A DNA stretch of 64,000 bases, taken from positions 30,953,001 through 31,017,000 of the forward strand of contig BSWB01000003.1 in NCBI GenBank assembly GCA_033239125.1. The letters are read 5' to 3'. The notes under the pieces were generated by a model. The model saw only the letters and a list, made by a program, of their open reading frames with translations. It did no database searches and was not told the DNA's origin. Position numbers and translations under genes: made by a program. This DNA comes from Fagopyrum homotropicum (Eukaryota; Streptophyta; Magnoliopsida; Caryophyllales; Polygonaceae). Below, in pieces: positions 23,451-34,315 of this stretch; the stretch's first letter is position 1, and the number at the start of each line of letters is the position of its first letter.

Positions 23451-23992
23451 TCGACGATTCTCTCAAACTCTCAGGGTCTAATCTGTTTACGATCGATCTA
23501 TCATCATCTAAGCCACAACTATCAACCCTTCACCCTAGAATTGTTAAGGGTTTTTAGCCAATAACAGTCATGTTGATATCAAATTCAAGGATTAAAAGAT
23601 TGAAAGATGAAAACTTCCGAAAACTTTCAATAAACTTCAAACCAATCTCAAAGTCACAATCAAGAACGAATATTGTCAATAGATTCAGAATAAAGCAAAC
23701 AATCACAATCCTAGGAAAGAAGGAAGAACGGGATGTCAATCCGTCTTCTAAATCAAACCTAAACAAGAAGAGAAATCTTCTTGCAACAATCTTCCAAAAA
23801 CTTCGATCTTCCGCCAATCCGGAAATCTCAACAGCAATCTCCACCAAAAGTGGGAGATTAGGGCAAATCCAAGCACGGACGTCGATCTCCAACGAGATGT
23901 AAATGCTTCTAAGCGAGGGTAATCGAGCGTAAGCGGGAATAAGCGTAGATAAATGCCGCTAAGCAAAGATGACAGAATCTTTCTTCGTCCGT

Positions 23993-24002
23993 CTTTTTAT
24001 AG
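23993..24002 (-). promoter_or_regulatory. Putative TATA box of C LTR
   Basis: On the minus strand it reads CTATAAAAAG. It lies about 75 bp downstream of the large word island. Identical boxes occur at 35514-35523 and 37687-37696 in the other LTR copies. Confidence 0.6.
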
Positions 24003-24074
24003 GGCAAGATAAAATATCGGCCCGGCCCAATCTTCAAAAGATCGTGGCTTCAAAATGTGGCGAAAAAGATCGCC

Positions 24075-24256
24075 AAGATCACGGTCGTGGAAGGTTCCAC
24101 GACCGTAATTTAGAGCGTGGAAATCAACACGGTTTGAACCATGGATTCCACGACCGTAATAGTTACTGGAATGCATCACGCCTCTCTTGCAAGGTTCCAC
24201 GGCCGTGGAACTGAACGTGGTTTGTAGTACGGCCGTATTTTAGAGCGTGGTTTAGG
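24075..24256. repeat. CCACGGCCGTGG word island, U3-side of C LTR
   Basis: At least seven words fall within 180 bp: ATCACGGTCGTGGAA, TTCCACGACCGTAAT twice, GTTCCACGGCCGTGGAAC (an 18-nt perfect palindrome), GAACGTGG, TACGGCCGTA and AGAGCGTGG. Copies lie at about 35597-35776 and 37769-37949. Confidence 0.88.
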
Positions 24257-24545
24257 GAAAGAACGTGATTCTTCCCTAGCCTCGTGTTCTCCTCAAGTTG
24301 AACTCCATTTTACTCTTAAGAATGCCCTCAATCCATGGACATACTCAATCAACTCTTCTTTGCTAGATTCCGTTCGGAAATGACTCTCAATCACCTATAA
24401 TCAACATAAAGCTTGTGTAGACATCCATATCGACAATATAGGCAAACTAGCTCACAAATGCAACAATGCTAAATCAAAGACTATCAATATGAATCAAATA
24501 CACTTAGAAAACGTGCCTAAAATATCACAATATTTCATGCTAACA

Positions 24546-24562
24546 AATAACCCCATACTTAA
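24546..24562 (-). promoter_or_regulatory. Polypurine tract of element C
   Basis: On the minus strand it reads TTAAGTATGGGGTTATT against LTR copy C1. The same tract borders copy C2 at 36067-36083. Confidence 0.85.
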
Positions 24563-24916
24563 CACTTGCTTGTCCCTAAGCAAGGTCTTTTAAAAAGCTT
24601 TAAACAAAAGTTAGGATGAAATATTTGTACCTTCTCAAAGCAATACTTCTTTTGGAGGAATGTGCCTTCTAAAGAATAGATCATTCTCAAACCTTGATTC
24701 AATCGTTTATAAGACTTTCATATACTTAATCAAAGAGTAAAGAGTAAAGAAAACTCATGAATTAATCAAACTTCCATACAAGCATCATAACCTTCAAACA
24801 TTATCAAAATCAATCATAAGAAACTTCAATTTAGATCACCAAGTCATATAACATTCTTTTGATCTTAAGGACTTTCAAAGAAAAGGTCTAGAATGTGGAA
24901 AGGGAAGGAAACTTTA

Positions 24917-25350
24917 AGGAATGTGGTGCATGAATCCGGGAAAGTGGACAACTACCCTTCTTCTTCTTTTACGGTTTCCGCAACACTTCAACTTAGAGCT
25001 TCTCTCTTCTTCCTTTCATTTTTCGACTTTACTTTTGGAGTTATGGATAGAGGTGCACAAAAACCGAAGCCTAGGAGATTGGCGTTTCTCAATTTTTATG
25101 AGATGCCTCAAACCCTTAGCGCACATACCATAATCCGCTAGGAATATCGCTCAATCCGATTTTGGCAAGACACAAACACCCGGCTATGTGAATGGTGCCG
25201 AGTTACTCATCATCATGATTGACTTCCCCAAACCTAGAATTTCTTTCTATTCTTTTGATTGCAAATAATTGCTTTCATGGCCCTCCCACATCAAACATGC
25301 CTTTTTCATTCACTTCTCCAAATTCCCGGATAGGTAAAGGAGGTCAATAT
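24917..25350 (-). other. Conserved 3' module of element C
   Basis: Read on the minus strand, it matches B at 40000-40440 nearly throughout, including TAACTCGGCACCATTCACAT, TGTGTCTTGCCAAAATC, GAGAAACGCC and AGGCTTCGGTTTTTGTGCACC-like sequence. CTCGGC pairs with GCCGGG (one G-U pair), conserving the hairpin seen in B. No shared reading frame is visible. Confidence 0.75.
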
Positions 25351-25779
25351 TTCAATGAGGAGCTAAAATGATCAAAGAAAGAAGAAAGAAAATCGAATTG
25401 CCTTAATCATCTCAACAAGAAGTATAAGAACTTATAGTGTGATTTCAACTTCAATTTCTCAACATGATTTAGGTAACATTTATCACATTATGAAACTTGC
25501 AAAAGAGGTATAATCTATTCATTCAATTTCTTTTCAATTCACTAATCGTTTAAGCATTCAATTGTCATCAAACTCAATTCACAAGTAGTGATTATCATTG
25601 AAATCATCTCAATTCATTAGAAGCACAAAATTTTCAAAATTTTTCAATTTTTATGGGTTTTTCAAGTTCTTTTTCATGCAATGCGATAATGAAACTGCAA
25701 CAATATAATGAACATGCAATGATAGTCTCAAATAAAAGCAAACATAGGGAGTAGAAGTTATTACAAACTTTTAGTACAT

Positions 25780-25794
25780 CCCACCCCATACTTA
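25780..25794 (-). promoter_or_regulatory. Upstream polypurine-like tract of element C
   Basis: On the minus strand it reads AAGTATGGGGTGGG, preceded by AACATTAGGGACAATGTTC. It lies about 1.23 kb before LTR C1, as in A and B. Confidence 0.65.
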
Positions 25795-25908
25795 GGACGA
25801 ACATTGTCCCTAATGTTCAAAAGAAAGAAAGAAAAGAAGAAAAGAAAAAAGAAACTCACAAAGTGGTGGTGGAATGTCTAAGGCGAACGGTCAATCATCA
25901 AATCCTCA

Positions 25909-27490
25909 TCACTGCGGCGCTGGTGGAGGCGGGAATGGAGAGAAGCTAGGATCATAAAACCTCCCAAACTGCTGGCGGTAGACGTCTCTCATCATGTGGT
26001 CGAGGTCGTCTAAGCGTCCATCTCTAGCATCGGCTTGGATCTCCAATGCTCCTACTCTCTCTGAAAGGCCAGTAGCCCAATCCGGCATCTGCTCGTACCA
26101 TCCCGGAGCCTGACTGTACCATGCTGGAGCGTCGGATGGTGCTGGTGCTGGTGCTGGTGCTGCTGTCTGCTCTATAGACCAAGGAGGGGGAACTCCGTAT
26201 CATCCCGGAGCCTGACTGTACCATGCTGGAGCGTCGGATGGTGCTGGTGCTGGTGCTAGCGCGGCGAGAAGACTAGCCTGAAGCTCTAGCTGGACGTGGA
26301 GAACGTCTAGGTGCATCGGGAGCCGCCTCCGGTTGATCCGGAAACGTGCCAAACTCCTGCTCGGCTCCTCCTCCACCCTCAAACTGATCTCCCATCTCCT
26401 CCTCCTCAACAACTGGTGGTGGGACATATGGGGGAGCTGCTATCCTGTTCGCATGCATAGCAGCGAACGTCTCCTTCCAATTATGGCGTCCCGCCATAAT
26501 GGAGTACTCCGGTAGCCACTCTATACCCTTACCCGTCCTGCTCTCCCAAGGCATGCCCGCATAAGGCGGACCTCTATGTGTGGGGAAAATGAGACCCCTA
26601 GTCATGAAAGCATGTAGCCCTAAAGGTACGGCCGGTATACGGGTGCAAGCAGAAAAATCAACACCTAAGCTCCTGACAATGTGGGTAACTATCCCACCAT
26701 ATCCGATGTTGCCCTTCTTCTTGTTCTTGAGCTTGCTCATAGTAGCAGCCAAGAGAGAAGCACAATCAGCACGGCATCCATACAACATGGAGTAGAGTAA
26801 AAAGAGCTCATCCGTCTTGATCTTTTGGGGCATCTCCGTCCTAGGAAAGAGACACTCCGAAAGAACACGATGAGCAATCTTCAAGGCTAGGTGGTACATC
26901 AACCTAGCCTTGGTGTCAGCGGGCTGCCAGCGGTCCTCGCTAGCGTAAATCATCGCCACCTCCTCCCAAAAATCCTTGGCGTAAACGCCACTAGGAAAGC
27001 GACCGTTAAAGGTCTCCTGAAACCCGAAAAAGGTCCCAAACTCACGGATGCTAAAATGATAGTCTCTTTCCATGAGACGGAAAGAGACGGTCCTGTCTAC
27101 ATGGCTGTGCTCAAAAGATGTCACAACCTCCCGTGTAATCTCTTCATAAGCGTCTTCTCGGATAGCCGAGAAGACAACTAGTCCGGCTCTATCCAAGAGC
27201 CAAGTAAGATCATCCACAATGTTGAGAGGAGCTAGATCCTCCAACAACAAGTATCTAGGACCAATCACAACCCTCTCCTTGATCCTCTCGAGTGCATCGA
27301 GGTGATCATCATGTATGGTCGGGACTCTAAGGCTAGGAGGTGAGGGTGATGAAGGTGAAGATGGAGGTGAAGGGGAAGAGGGTGGTGGTGCCCTAGAGGA
27401 TGAGGAAGAGGAGGGATTACCCTTCCTCTTCTTGTTCTGGTTATCCTTCTTCTCTTTGATCCTCCCTGAAACTCTCCTCACAAAGTCCAT
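25909..27490 (-). pseudogene. Element C env-position ORF (ATHILA ORF-1 type), frameshifted
   Basis: The likely start is the ATG at 27490 (MDFVRRVSGR), which aligns with B. A basic Lys/Asn stretch, a Ser/Pro-rich region and then the conserved ATHILA ORF-1 core follow: PRYLLLEDLAP, TVSFRLMERDYHFSIREFG, FLLYSMLYGCRADCA-type and GVDFSACTRIPAVPLG segments. The main frame stops at 26273 after an acidic region. The C-terminus continues in another frame to a stop at 25909-25911, ending RFYDPSFSPFPPPPAPQ. That tail matches the end of the B copy, so one frameshift lies near 26280-26310. A further stop at about 26200 lies within a tandem repeat. Function is unknown. The frame overlaps no other gene and lies downstream of its own TATA box. 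Confidence 0.85.
26099..26257 (-). repeat. 102-bp tandem duplication in C env-position ORF
   Basis: The segment starting CATCCCGGAGCCTGACTG at 26099 recurs at 26201, a period of 102 bp (34 codons), with the second copy extending to about 26257. It codes for an Ala/Pro-rich stretch (APAPAPSDAPAWYSQAPG). Confidence 0.85.
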
Positions 27491-27504
27491 TCTGTTTAAA
27501 ATTA

Positions 27505-27560
27505 CGGGCTGTTCTATAGAAACCACGGCCGTAATTCCTCCAGAGACCGTGATTCGTCTC
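27505..27560. repeat. CCACGGCCGTGG word island directly before C env-position ATG
   Basis: AATTACGGGC, ACCACGGCCGTAATT and ACCGTGATTCG lie within 55 bp upstream of the ATG at 27490. Confidence 0.75.
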
Positions 27561-27907
27561 AGAAAGTCGCAAATCTCAGCAAATCAGCACTCAATCTCCA
27601 CAAACAGGCAGTCCTAATCTAATTTCTTCCAATCTCAATCAGTTCTTCCTAAAATCTCTAACAAAAACGAACCAAATCGACAAAGATCAAGAAGAGTGGA
27701 AAAACCTATTTTCGGATTGAAAAATCCGAATTGCGCGTTCCTTGGTGAATTTCCGCTCGATTCGTCGCTTGGATCTTGTTTGTGGTCGAATTTGCTTCAG
27801 TTTAGGAAGAAGAATCGTTGAAAACGATTAGGAAACGAGGAATTGAGAGAGGAGGCGTGGATTCGGTTTTAGGTCGTGGAAGAGGGGTTTTGTGGTGAAT
27901 TTTGTGA

Positions 27908-28075
27908 AGAACGTGGTTTATATAGTCACAGGCAAAATTTTGAAAATCACGGTCTGTCGGGGTGTTCCACGGCCGTGGAAATGTACGGAACCGTGGTTTT
28001 GGTGATTTTTCAAAGGCTTTTGGAAATTACGGGCACTGTAGCTGTCACGACCGTGGTTTAGGCCGTGGAACTCTC
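27908..28075. repeat. CCACGGCCGTGG word island after pol of C
   Basis: Words include GAACGTGGTTT, AATCACGGTC, GTTCCACGGCCGTGGAAAT, AACCGTGG, AATTACGGGC, CACGACCGTGG and AGGCCGTGGAAC. On the minus strand the island ends at the internal TATA box. Confidence 0.85.
27917..27925 (-). promoter_or_regulatory. Putative internal TATA box upstream of C env-position ORF
   Basis: On the minus strand it reads CTATATAAA, identical to the box at 22101-22109 in B. It lies 427-435 bp before the ATG at 27490. Confidence 0.55.
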
Positions 28076-28224
28076 TGTAAAGCTCCAAAGTCCAAATTTC
28101 GTCACTTTTCTTCAACATTATCCTCCTTTTTTCCTTTTCCATCGTTCCTACATCCAAAAACAAAGCAAAAACGTCTATGCTAAGCTAATCTATGAATCGA
28201 AAACAAAACAAAAATGCAATACCT

Positions 28225-28248
28225 TGGGTTGCCTCCCAAGAAGCGCTT
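28225..28248 (-). promoter_or_regulatory. Conserved post-pol motif, element C
   Basis: On the minus strand it reads AAGCGCTT, CTT, then GGGAGGCAACCCA and begins 34 nt after the pol stop at 28282. Confidence 0.8.
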
Positions 28249-28281
28249 TGTTTAAGGTCCGTAGCTAGACCAATCTCGCAC

Positions 28282-30998
28282 TTATTCGAGTGCGGTAGGA
28301 ACGAACTCTTCAGCTTGGAGTTCCGGCGTATACTTCTTGAGTCGTTGGCCGTTCACCTTAAAGCTTCCGCCCGTTTCACCCCATACTTCAACTGCACCAT
28401 GGGGGAAAATACGCTTAATTAGAAAAGGTTCGGTCCAACGAGATTTAAGCTTACCTGGAAAGAGACGAAGCCTTGAATTGAAGAGGAGAACTTGATCTCC
28501 TTCTTTGAAGTCCTTTGGAATGATATGCTTATCATGCCAACGTTTCGCCCTCTCCTTATAGATCTTAGCGTTTTCATAAGCGTTCAAGCGGAGTTCGTCC
28601 AGCTCATTAAGGTCTAGGAGACGCTTCTCTCCCGCTTCCTTCATGCTGAAATTCAACCACTTGATAGCCCAAAACGCCTTGTGCTCCAATTCTACCGGCA
28701 AGTGACAAGACTTCCCATACACAAGGTTGTATGGTGTGGTTCCTATGGGAGTCTTGTATGTAGTCCGGTATGCCCACAATGCATCGTCAAGCTTCAAAGA
28801 CCAATCCTTCCTAGTCCTTGAAACCGTCTTCTCTAAGATTCCTTTGATCTCCCTATTTGAGATCTCAACTTGTCCACTTGTTTGTGGATGGTAAGGGGTA
28901 GCGATCTTGTGAGTAACCCCATACTTAGCTAGAAGAGCTTCAAAGCGCCGGGCAATGAAGTGAGAACCTCCATCACTAATGATAGTCCTTGGCGTCCCAA
29001 ATCGCGGGAAGATGGTCTTGTTGAAGAACTTAACCACCACCATGGCATCATTGGTGGGAGAGGCAATTGCTTCCACCCATCTAGAAACGTAATCTACCGC
29101 CAATAGTATGTATTGGTTTCCACAAGAGGATGGGAATGGTCTCATAAAGTCAACTCCCCAAACGTCGAAAATCTCCACCTCTTGGATGTTGTTGAGGGGC
29201 ATCTCATTCCTCCTAGAGATATTGCCTGTTCTTTGACAAGCATCGCAGCAAGAAACAAAGGATTGCACATCTTTAAACAAAGTAGGCCAAAAGAATCCAG
29301 ATTGCAATACCTTTGCGCTAGTCTTGTTCGAACTAGCGTGTCCTCCACAAGGTAGTGAATGACAATGACGGATGACACTTTGCATCTCATCTTCCGGAAC
29401 ACATCGCCGAATGATACCATCCGGACCTCTCTTAAAGAGGAGAGGCTCGTTCCAAAATTATTCCCGGACATCCTTAAAGAACTTCTTCCTTTGTGCGTAG
29501 GATATTCCGGGTGGTATCTCCTGATAAACCAAATAGTTAACAAAATCAGCAAACCATGGTTCGTTACCTTTGGAGATCACATCGATGCACTCCTCAATAA
29601 GGTGTAGGTGTTCGTCCGGGAAGGAGTCGTCGATGGGTAAATGGTCGTCCTCTAGATGTGTTAGGCGACTCAAATGATCCGCAACAGAATTTTCTGAACC
29701 TTTCTTGTCGCGGATCTCAAGATCGAATTCTTGTAGGAGAAGAATCCATCTAATTAGCCTTGGCTTCGCATCTTTCTTCGCAAGGAGGTATCGGATCGCA
29801 GCATGATCCGTGTAGACAATCACCTTTGCACCTACAAGATAAGAGCGAAACTTGTCAATAGCGTAGACAATGGCTAAAAACTCTTTTTCGGTAGTGGCGT
29901 AGTTGAGCTGCGCTTCATCTAGCGTCTTGCTAGCGTAGTATATGGCATGGGTTCGCCCTTCCTTTCGTTGTCCAAGAACAGCTCCAATAGCTACGTCACT
30001 AGCATCGCACATAATCTCAAAGGGAAGAGTCCAATCCGGGGGTTGGATAATAGGTGCTGAAATTAGAGCTTGCCGAATGGTGTTAAACGCATCCAAACAT
30101 TCCTGCGAAAACTCAAAAACCGCATCGTTCATCAATAGATTAGTGAGAGGTTTTGATATCTTAGAAAGTCCTTAATTAAACGTCTATAAAATCCAGCATG
30201 TCCTAGGAAACTTCTTATCCCTTTCACCGAAATTGGGGGAGGAAGCTTCTCTATGGTCTCTATCTTAGCCTTGTCTACTTCTATCCCTCTACTAGAGACT
30301 AAGTGGCCTAATACAATTCCTTCCTTAACCATAAATTGACACTTCTCCCAATTAAGAACTAGGTTAGTGTCTTCACACCTTTGCAAAACAAGAGAAAGGT
30401 TAGAAAGGCAATCGTTAAAAGAGGAACCGTATACGGAGAAGTCGTCCATGAAGACTTCCATGATTTCCTCTACGTATTCGGAGAAGATGGCCATCATGCA
30501 CCGTTGGAAGGTGGCTGGGGCGTTGCAAAGCCCGAACGGCATTCTCCTATAAGCAAACGTACCCCATGGGCACGTGAATGTGGTCTTCTCTTGATCATCT
30601 GGGTGTATCGGAATCTGAAAGAAACCACTATAACCGTCAAGGTAGCAAAAATGTGAATGTTGTGCCAACCTTTCAAGCATTTCATCAATGAATGGCAATG
30701 GAAAATGATCCTTCCGCGTTGCATTGTTGAGCTTGCGGTAGTCTATGCACATCCACCATCCCGTCACAGTTCGGGTAGGAATGAGTTCGTTGTTTTTGTT
30801 GGTGATGACCGTCATTCCTCCCTTCTTCGGAACTACTTGAACCGGACTCACCCACTTACTATCGGAGATAGGGTAGATGATACCTGCATCAAGAAGCTTA
30901 AGAATTTCCTTCTTGACAACCTCCTTCATGGTCGGATTCAACCGCCTTTGAGGTTGTCTTGAAGTTCTAAAATCTTCCTCCATTAGTATCTTATGCAT
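28282..30998 (-). pseudogene. pol: Element C pol: reverse transcriptase, RNase H and integrase, broken
   Basis: RT (30132-30998) opens with MHKILMEEDF after a stop at 31011 that separates it from the gag-protease frame. It carries CIDYRKLN, TFQRCMMAIF and the catalytic VFMDDFSVYG. A missing base near 30165-30175 shifts the frame just after the GHAGFYRR segment. RNase H (29458-30135) shows CDASDVAIGAVLGQ, TTEKEFLAIVYAIDKF and VYTDHAAIRYL. A stop at 29458 precedes the integrase (28282-29385) with the HHCC site, the core DFMRPFP (Arg where B has Gly), ISDGGSHF and the C-terminal LFPGKLKSRW region. Three lesions make the product non-functional as a single protein. Order and spacing match A and B. 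Confidence 0.93.
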
Positions 30999-31010
30999 GC
31001 ATAGGGAGGG

Positions 31011-34000
31011 TTAAATTCCTACTAAGTCCTCAATAGTATAGCCTAAAGCTTTCCTATGTTTCCTAAGGACAATCATGAGCTGATTATGTTCATCTATGCT
31101 TAGATCGGAACTAACAATAACTGGGAAGGTAGAATTAGATCCTAGAAAAGCGTACCTTAGATGAGTAGGAAGTGGCTTGAGTTCCATTGCTTTCGGAGCT
31201 TCCAATGATCCTTGAGAAGCATCCGATGTCTCCTTAGAAGTTTCTAAGGGTGATGAGTGTGTGGGACAAGAATCAGAAGAAGTTGAAGAAGTGTCTCGAT
31301 CACTCCTTTCCACGCCCAAAATTACGGGTTCCTCATGGCCTCCACGGCCGTGGTTTAGGGCGTGGAAGGGAAATACGGTTGTCATGTCTTCTCCACGACC
31401 GTATAACTCCCTGGAGTGGGACACGGTTTTGGTTGTGAAATCCACGGCCGTGGAATACAGTGTATGGCCGTGGATTCTCACGTTTTCTGCCTCATCGTTG
31501 AGTTTTTCAAACTCCACTTCACCCATCTCTTCTTGTGCTTCTAAGGCTTCAATTGCCTCATTGCACTCTTCTTCTTCCCTTGCATTTGTTAGACTCATAG
31601 TGATAACTTTTTGTAAAAGATCGTTAAAGAGAATCGCACTTACCTCCTCTCTAGACAAACCCTCTTCATCTTGGATATCGAAAATATCCTCATCAAAGAT
31701 TGGCTCCTTCACTAGAGTGGAAAGAACGAACTCTACTTTCTCCTCTCCTATATCAAAAGCGAGTCTACCATTCTTGCAATCGACTATGCAGCCGGAAGTT
31801 GCAAGAAACGGTCTTCCGAGTATGATCGGGACCGGACTATCTGCAGGAATGTCAAGCACGACAAAATCAATGGGAACAAAGAATTTACCTAGCTTGACTG
31901 GGACGTCTTCTACGATACCGACGGGGCGAGTGATGGATCGATCCGCCATGTACAACGTCATTTTCACCGGTTTAGGGTCGCCTAAACCGATCTTCCTACA
32001 CAACGCAAGTGGTATGATGCTCACACTTGCTCCTAAATCACATAACGCATCGTATGTGACATCTCCCACTCCTATGGGAATGCAAAATGACCCCGGATCC
32101 TTTAGCTTTGGGGGCATTTTCTCCTTCATGGTCTTGATGAGATCCGAAGAATCCGAACTCATCTTAACCTCTCCGAAGTCTTCTAGCTTCCTCTTGTTAG
32201 AGAGGAGCTCCTTCAAGAACTTGCCATAAGCCGGCATACCTACAATAGCATCAATAAATGGTATATTAATATGCAGCTTGCTCATGAGTTCTATGAACTT
32301 ACCGAATTGTTTATCTAGGCGCGCTCGCGCTCTAGATTGAGGGAATGGTAGGGGAGGTTTATAAGCTGGAGGAGGAACGTAGACATCTTCCTTCTCCTTC
32401 CCCTTTTCTTTGTCTTTGTCCTTTTCTACGGAGACTTCAACAAACTTAGGCTGCGGATCGGTAGTAGTCACCCCGCTCCTAGTTGTGATTGCCATAACCC
32501 TTCCCTTAGGGTTGTCCTCCGTCTTTCCTGGAAGCTTCCCTTGATTCCTAGGAACTTCCTCCGCATGGCTGAACATTTGGTTTTCTAAAACCTTTTGAGC
32601 TTTATCAACCATGGAAATTTGATCATCAATCTTAATGATGCGGTTCTCCAACCCTTGAAGCTTTCCCAAAATTGTTTCCAATATGGGATCGGGCTTCTCC
32701 TTCCCCGAAGTGTTTCCTCCAATAGATGATTGCCCCTGGCTTCTCAAAGGAGTAGAGGAAGAGGAAGGTGGAGTTAGTGAATTAGAATTGGAAGGATAAG
32801 AGTTACCGGAATTTTGTTGATTGGGGCGCCAATTGTTGTTGTTTAAACCCCTATTTTTGTTCCAATTGTTGTTCCGGTTGTTGTTGTTTCCATTCCAATT
32901 GTTATTCTGGTTGTTGTTCCGGTTATTGTTGTTGTTGTTGCGGTTGGTGTTATCACCGCCATTGTTGTTGCCCAAATAGCCAACATCCTTCCCTTGTTGC
33001 TTTGGGAAGTTGGTCTTGATAGCCTCCTTCAACTCTTTGATTTCATTGTTGAGGGAGAAAATCTGATTTTGAGCTTCATGTGTGAGCTTTGCTCCTTGCT
33101 CCACACGATTTCCCTCCACTTTCCGGTGGGAATACTTCTCTATGACTCTTGCTTGCTTCTCAATGAAGTCCCAAGCGTCATCTTCTCTCATGTCCATGAA
33201 TGTTCCGCATGAGAGGGATTGGAGGTTGAATTGCGTTCCCGCATCCAGCCCCTTATAGTAAATTTCCAGCAAGGCAAGTTTGGATATGCCATGATGAGGG
33301 CAATCCAAGAGCAAATCCTGAAACCTTTCCCAAGATGGAAACAAACTTTCGTTAGGTCTCATGGAAAAAGCATTAATCTTACCTCTAAGTTCCGCCGTTT
33401 TGGATGGCGGAAAGAATTTGGTGAGGAACTCCGCGGAAAGGTCTTCCCACGTGTCTAGTTTCCCCCTAGGAAGAGCTTGGTACCAAGACAACGCTTTCCG
33501 CTTCAAAGAGAAGAAGAAAGGCTTGAGCTTATAGTTGTTGGTAGTAGCGCTCTTCGGTCTCATTGTCTCCATCATACACTCGAAGTTTTGCAAGTGTTGG
33601 TGTGGAGATTCAGCGCTTGTCCCGCCAAATTGGTTTTGGCGAACAAGATTAATAACTTGAGGGTTGAAGCTAAACCCTTGTACATCTTCAGCATCAAAAT
33701 TCACGCCCAAACGGCACGGTTGTTGTGTTGGATCCATCCGCTGGCCAAGAGTTCTTGGCTCTTCATCTACACGTTCGATCCTCGCATTCCTAGGTGGAAT
33801 GCGGCGATTAGCAGCTCCCCGTAGATGGAAAGGATTCACATTGATTGTGGGATCAATCTCCTCTAGCGGTGGCATGGAAGAATCACTATCATCAGCGGAT
33901 GAGTGACCTCTTCTTCTAGATCTTGATGCTCTTCTTGAGGGTTTCTTGCTTTCCTTATTCTTAAGGTCGCTTAGCTCTATCCTCATTTGGAAGATCATAT

Positions 34001-34214
34001 CCTGTAGATTATTAACTTGAGATTGATGAAGATCCATTTCATCCCGGCGGAGGTTCTCATTCCATTGGAGTTGAGCTTCCTTCTCCGCCAACTCCACTTG
34101 AAGATCACGTTCGTGTTCTTCAGCCATCTTCTTTTCCTTGCGCTTTTGCCTTAAAGTCCTCTCAAGCTCTAGATCAAGAGGTAAGAGATCTTCGGTGTTC
34201 CTAGACCTGCGCAT
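31011..34214 (-). CDS. gag-pro: Element C gag-aspartic protease, long open frame
   Basis: This 1067-codon frame is open from MRRSRNTEDLLPLDLE to a stop where A and B continue into RT. Rough order: residues 1-110 are charged and coiled-coil-like; RTLGQRMDP lies at about 155; the gag core with FFSLKRKALSWYQALP and EFLTKFFPPSKTAELR covers about 165-350; an Asn-rich linker (runs of NN and NNWN) at about 400-470 replaces a CCHC knuckle. LPGKTEDNP and AITTRSG lie near 590. The HINIPFIDAIVGMPAYGKFL segment follows. The protease has the active-site box YDALCDLGASVSIIPL and IILGRPFLATSGC. A linker then translates the palindromic word island (LYGRGEDM, ALNHGRGG). The C-terminal 40 residues are the start of the RT region (KPLPTHLRYAFLGSNSTFPV). 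In siblings this frame continues, so the stop at 31011 is a lesion, but gag and protease themselves look intact. Confidence 0.88.
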   Translation of the reverse strand: MRRSRNTEDLLPLDLELERTLRQKRKEKKMAEEHERDLQVELAEKEAQLQWNENLRRDEMDLHQSQVNNLQDMIFQMRIELSDLKNKESKKPSRRASRSRRRGHSSADDSDSSMPPLEEIDPTINVNPFHLRGAANRRIPPRNARIERVDEEPRTLGQRMDPTQQPCRLGVNFDAEDVQGFSFNPQVINLVRQNQFGGTSAESPHQHLQNFECMMETMRPKSATTNNYKLKPFFFSLKRKALSWYQALPRGKLDTWEDLSAEFLTKFFPPSKTAELRGKINAFSMRPNESLFPSWERFQDLLLDCPHHGISKLALLEIYYKGLDAGTQFNLQSLSCGTFMDMREDDAWDFIEKQARVIEKYSHRKVEGNRVEQGAKLTHEAQNQIFSLNNEIKELKEAIKTNFPKQQGKDVGYLGNNNGGDNTNRNNNNNNRNNNQNNNWNGNNNNRNNNWNKNRGLNNNNWRPNQQNSGNSYPSNSNSLTPPSSSSTPLRSQGQSSIGGNTSGKEKPDPILETILGKLQGLENRIIKIDDQISMVDKAQKVLENQMFSHAEEVPRNQGKLPGKTEDNPKGRVMAITTRSGVTTTDPQPKFVEVSVEKDKDKEKGKEKEDVYVPPPAYKPPLPFPQSRARARLDKQFGKFIELMSKLHINIPFIDAIVGMPAYGKFLKELLSNKRKLEDFGEVKMSSDSSDLIKTMKEKMPPKLKDPGSFCIPIGVGDVTYDALCDLGASVSIIPLALCRKIGLGDPKPVKMTLYMADRSITRPVGIVEDVPVKLGKFFVPIDFVVLDIPADSPVPIILGRPFLATSGCIVDCKNGRLAFDIGEEKVEFVLSTLVKEPIFDEDIFDIQDEEGLSREEVSAILFNDLLQKVITMSLTNAREEEECNEAIEALEAQEEMGEVEFEKLNDEAENVRIHGHTLYSTAVDFTTKTVSHSRELYGRGEDMTTVFPFHALNHGRGGHEEPVILGVERSDRDTSSTSSDSCPTHSSPLETSKETSDASQGSLEAPKAMELKPLPTHLRYAFLGSNSTFPVIVSSDLSIDEHNQLMIVLRKHRKALGYTIEDLVGI
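31315..31490. repeat. CCACGGCCGTGG word island in protease-RT linker of C, translated
   Basis: Words include AATTACGGGT, TCCACGGCCGTGG, AGGGCGTGGAA, AATACGG, CCACGACCGTA, ACACGG, ATCCACGGCCGTGGAA and ATGGCCGTGGAT. The island stays open within the gag-protease frame, at the place where B has its own words (18262-18440). Confidence 0.85.
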
Positions 34215-34291
34215 GCACTCAAAGTAATATCAAATAACGAGAGCAAGCTCCCAAGCTTGACAACCGGATACCGAATACGGCCGAAACCAAA

Positions 34292-34309
34292 TCCCCGGCA
34301 ACGGCGCCA
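34292..34309 (-). promoter_or_regulatory. Primer binding site of element C (tRNA-Asp)
   Basis: On the minus strand it reads TGGCGCCGTTGCCGGGGA, six bases from LTR copy C2, and is identical to the sites of A, B and G. Confidence 0.93.
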
Positions 34310-34315
34310 AAAACT

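Larger units (their letters stand above)
22795..24545 (-). repeat. Element C LTR copy C1 (3' LTR)
   Basis: It starts TGTTCGCCCC and ends ATGCTAACA. At several sites it shares bases with copy C3 against copy C2 (for example at the starts, AAACGTGCG in C1 and C3, AAACCTGCG in C2). Word islands lie at 23387-23450 and 24075-24256. Confidence 0.95.

Noticed and set aside
23554..23902. About 110-codon frames on both strands repeated at 35075-35423 and 37248-37596
   Set aside because: They repeat only because each lies in one of the three C LTR copies. Overlapping frames on both strands and no motif argue against a gene.
31261..32229. 322-codon plus-strand frame
   Set aside because: It is the antisense shadow of the gag-protease frame of element C.
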